64,000 bases of DNA. Origin: Metaclostridioides mangenotii (GTDB taxonomy: Bacteria; Bacillota; Clostridia; Peptostreptococcales; Peptostreptococcaceae). Of this stretch, positions 63,737 through 64,000 are shown in pieces. Positions within the stretch are counted from its first letter, which is position 1; each line of letters opens with the position of its first letter. The position numbers and the translations under genes were made by a program. Below the pieces are notes generated by a model. That model did not search any database and had not been told where the DNA came from. It saw only the letters and a list, made by a program, of their open reading frames with translations. The DNA is taken from contig NZ_JAGGJX010000001.1 in assembly GCF_017873185.1 (NCBI RefSeq), forward strand, positions 248,001 through 312,000, read 5' to 3'.

Positions 63737-64000
63737 TATAGATCAGTCAATCAGAGAAATCTGCAAAAGAGAAACATCTTTAAATGAGATAGAGATTGAT
63801 AAGATAATAGAAGTATCTAAATCCATACAATTTATGGCAGATTTTTACGAAAGTGATGTATTTGTAGATGTACACGGTAAAAAGATGTCTGAAGCATTTG
63901 TAGTAGCCCACAGTATGCCTGAAAATAAATCTTTATACAGTGAAAACATAGCAGGAAAACCAGCATTACAAGAGAACGAACCAGGGGTTATAGAAGTATT
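63726..64000 (+). CDS. eutW: EutW sensor histidine kinase, 3'-truncated by the window edge
   Basis: The frame begins at ATG 63726 (or 63729), overlapping the end of eutV, and is open to base 64000. The visible N-terminus MNLIDQSI-like MMLNIDQSIREICKRETSLN, then SIQFMADFYESDVFVDVHGK and AFVVAHSMPENKSLY match the sensing domain of EutW, the ethanolamine-responsive kinase partner of EutV. The kinase core is outside the window. Confidence 0.88.
   Translation, partial: MMLNIDQSIREICKRETSLNEIEIDKIIEVSKSIQFMADFYESDVFVDVHGKKMSEAFVVAHSMPENKSLYSENIAGKPALQENEPGVIEV

Noticed and set aside
1-64000. CRISPR arrays, rRNA, tRNA genes and intact insertion sequences
   Set aside because: I looked for regularly spaced repeats, tRNA acceptor-like cloverleaf ends and transposase ORFs on both strands and saw none; a tRNA scan would be needed to exclude tRNAs firmly.

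Overview
The window is about 64 kb of low-GC Gram-positive DNA. Purine-rich Shine-Dalgarno sites, TTG starts, T-box leaders, intrinsic terminators, a three-repeat CWB2 cell-wall protein and the gene order eutG-eutS-eutP-eutV-eutW together point to the Clostridia, most likely a Peptostreptococcaceae relative of Clostridioides. That placement is inference from gene content; no rRNA is present.

Layout. 1-7.6 kb is a housekeeping run on the + strand: tsf (5' cut), pyrH, frr, a 67-aa unknown, uppS, cdsA, dxr, rseP, ispG (translation, UMP kinase, isoprenoid and phospholipid precursors, intramembrane proteolysis). 7.6-16.8 kb is a looser region: a DUF3810 metalloprotease-like protein, several orphan small ORFs (one broken by a stop), a frameshifted AEC permease, a TPR/Sel1 protein, a CorA transporter, a flavin reductase and a nitronate monooxygenase-like enzyme with no conventional start codon. 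16.9-19.7 kb holds thrC-thrB (- strand) behind a T-box leader. 20.3-26.3 kb carries a 36-aa membrane peptide, trxB, DUF2207 and LemA proteins and typA. 26.4-26.9 kb is a prophage scar (integrase tail, unknown tail, Dam methylase head). 27-36.5 kb holds a lipoprotein metallophosphatase, a coiled-coil protein, copA with a CsoR-like operator, a two-component system, two small Lys/Met-rich proteins and an orphan ABC ATPase. 36.8-53.4 kb holds adenosine deaminase, a double-cubane-type protein with its ATPase activator, a papain-like cell-wall protease, a B3/B4-domain protein, GAPDH, a YjiH-type membrane protein with a possible structured leader, a 1417-aa activase fusion and a HEPN-like protein. 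53.4-58.5 kb has a T-box (apparent His specifier) driving an amino-acid ABC transporter plus an Spx/ArsC-like gene, then a YtrA-type GntR regulator with its ABC transporter. 58.7-64 kb has an old-yellow-enzyme/FeS flavoprotein (- strand) and the start of the ethanolamine operon, with two dual-hairpin ANTAR antitermination sites.

Regulation by RNA is prominent: two T-boxes, two EutV-responsive leaders and many intrinsic terminators. The least expected structure is a set of very long palindromes at gene ends. Three of them (about 7.67, 36.51 and 58.59 kb) carry the same conserved 25-26-nt stem-loop at the tip of unrelated, perfectly paired arms. I regard this as the best candidate for an undescribed element. 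All calls come from reading the sequence; no database search was run.
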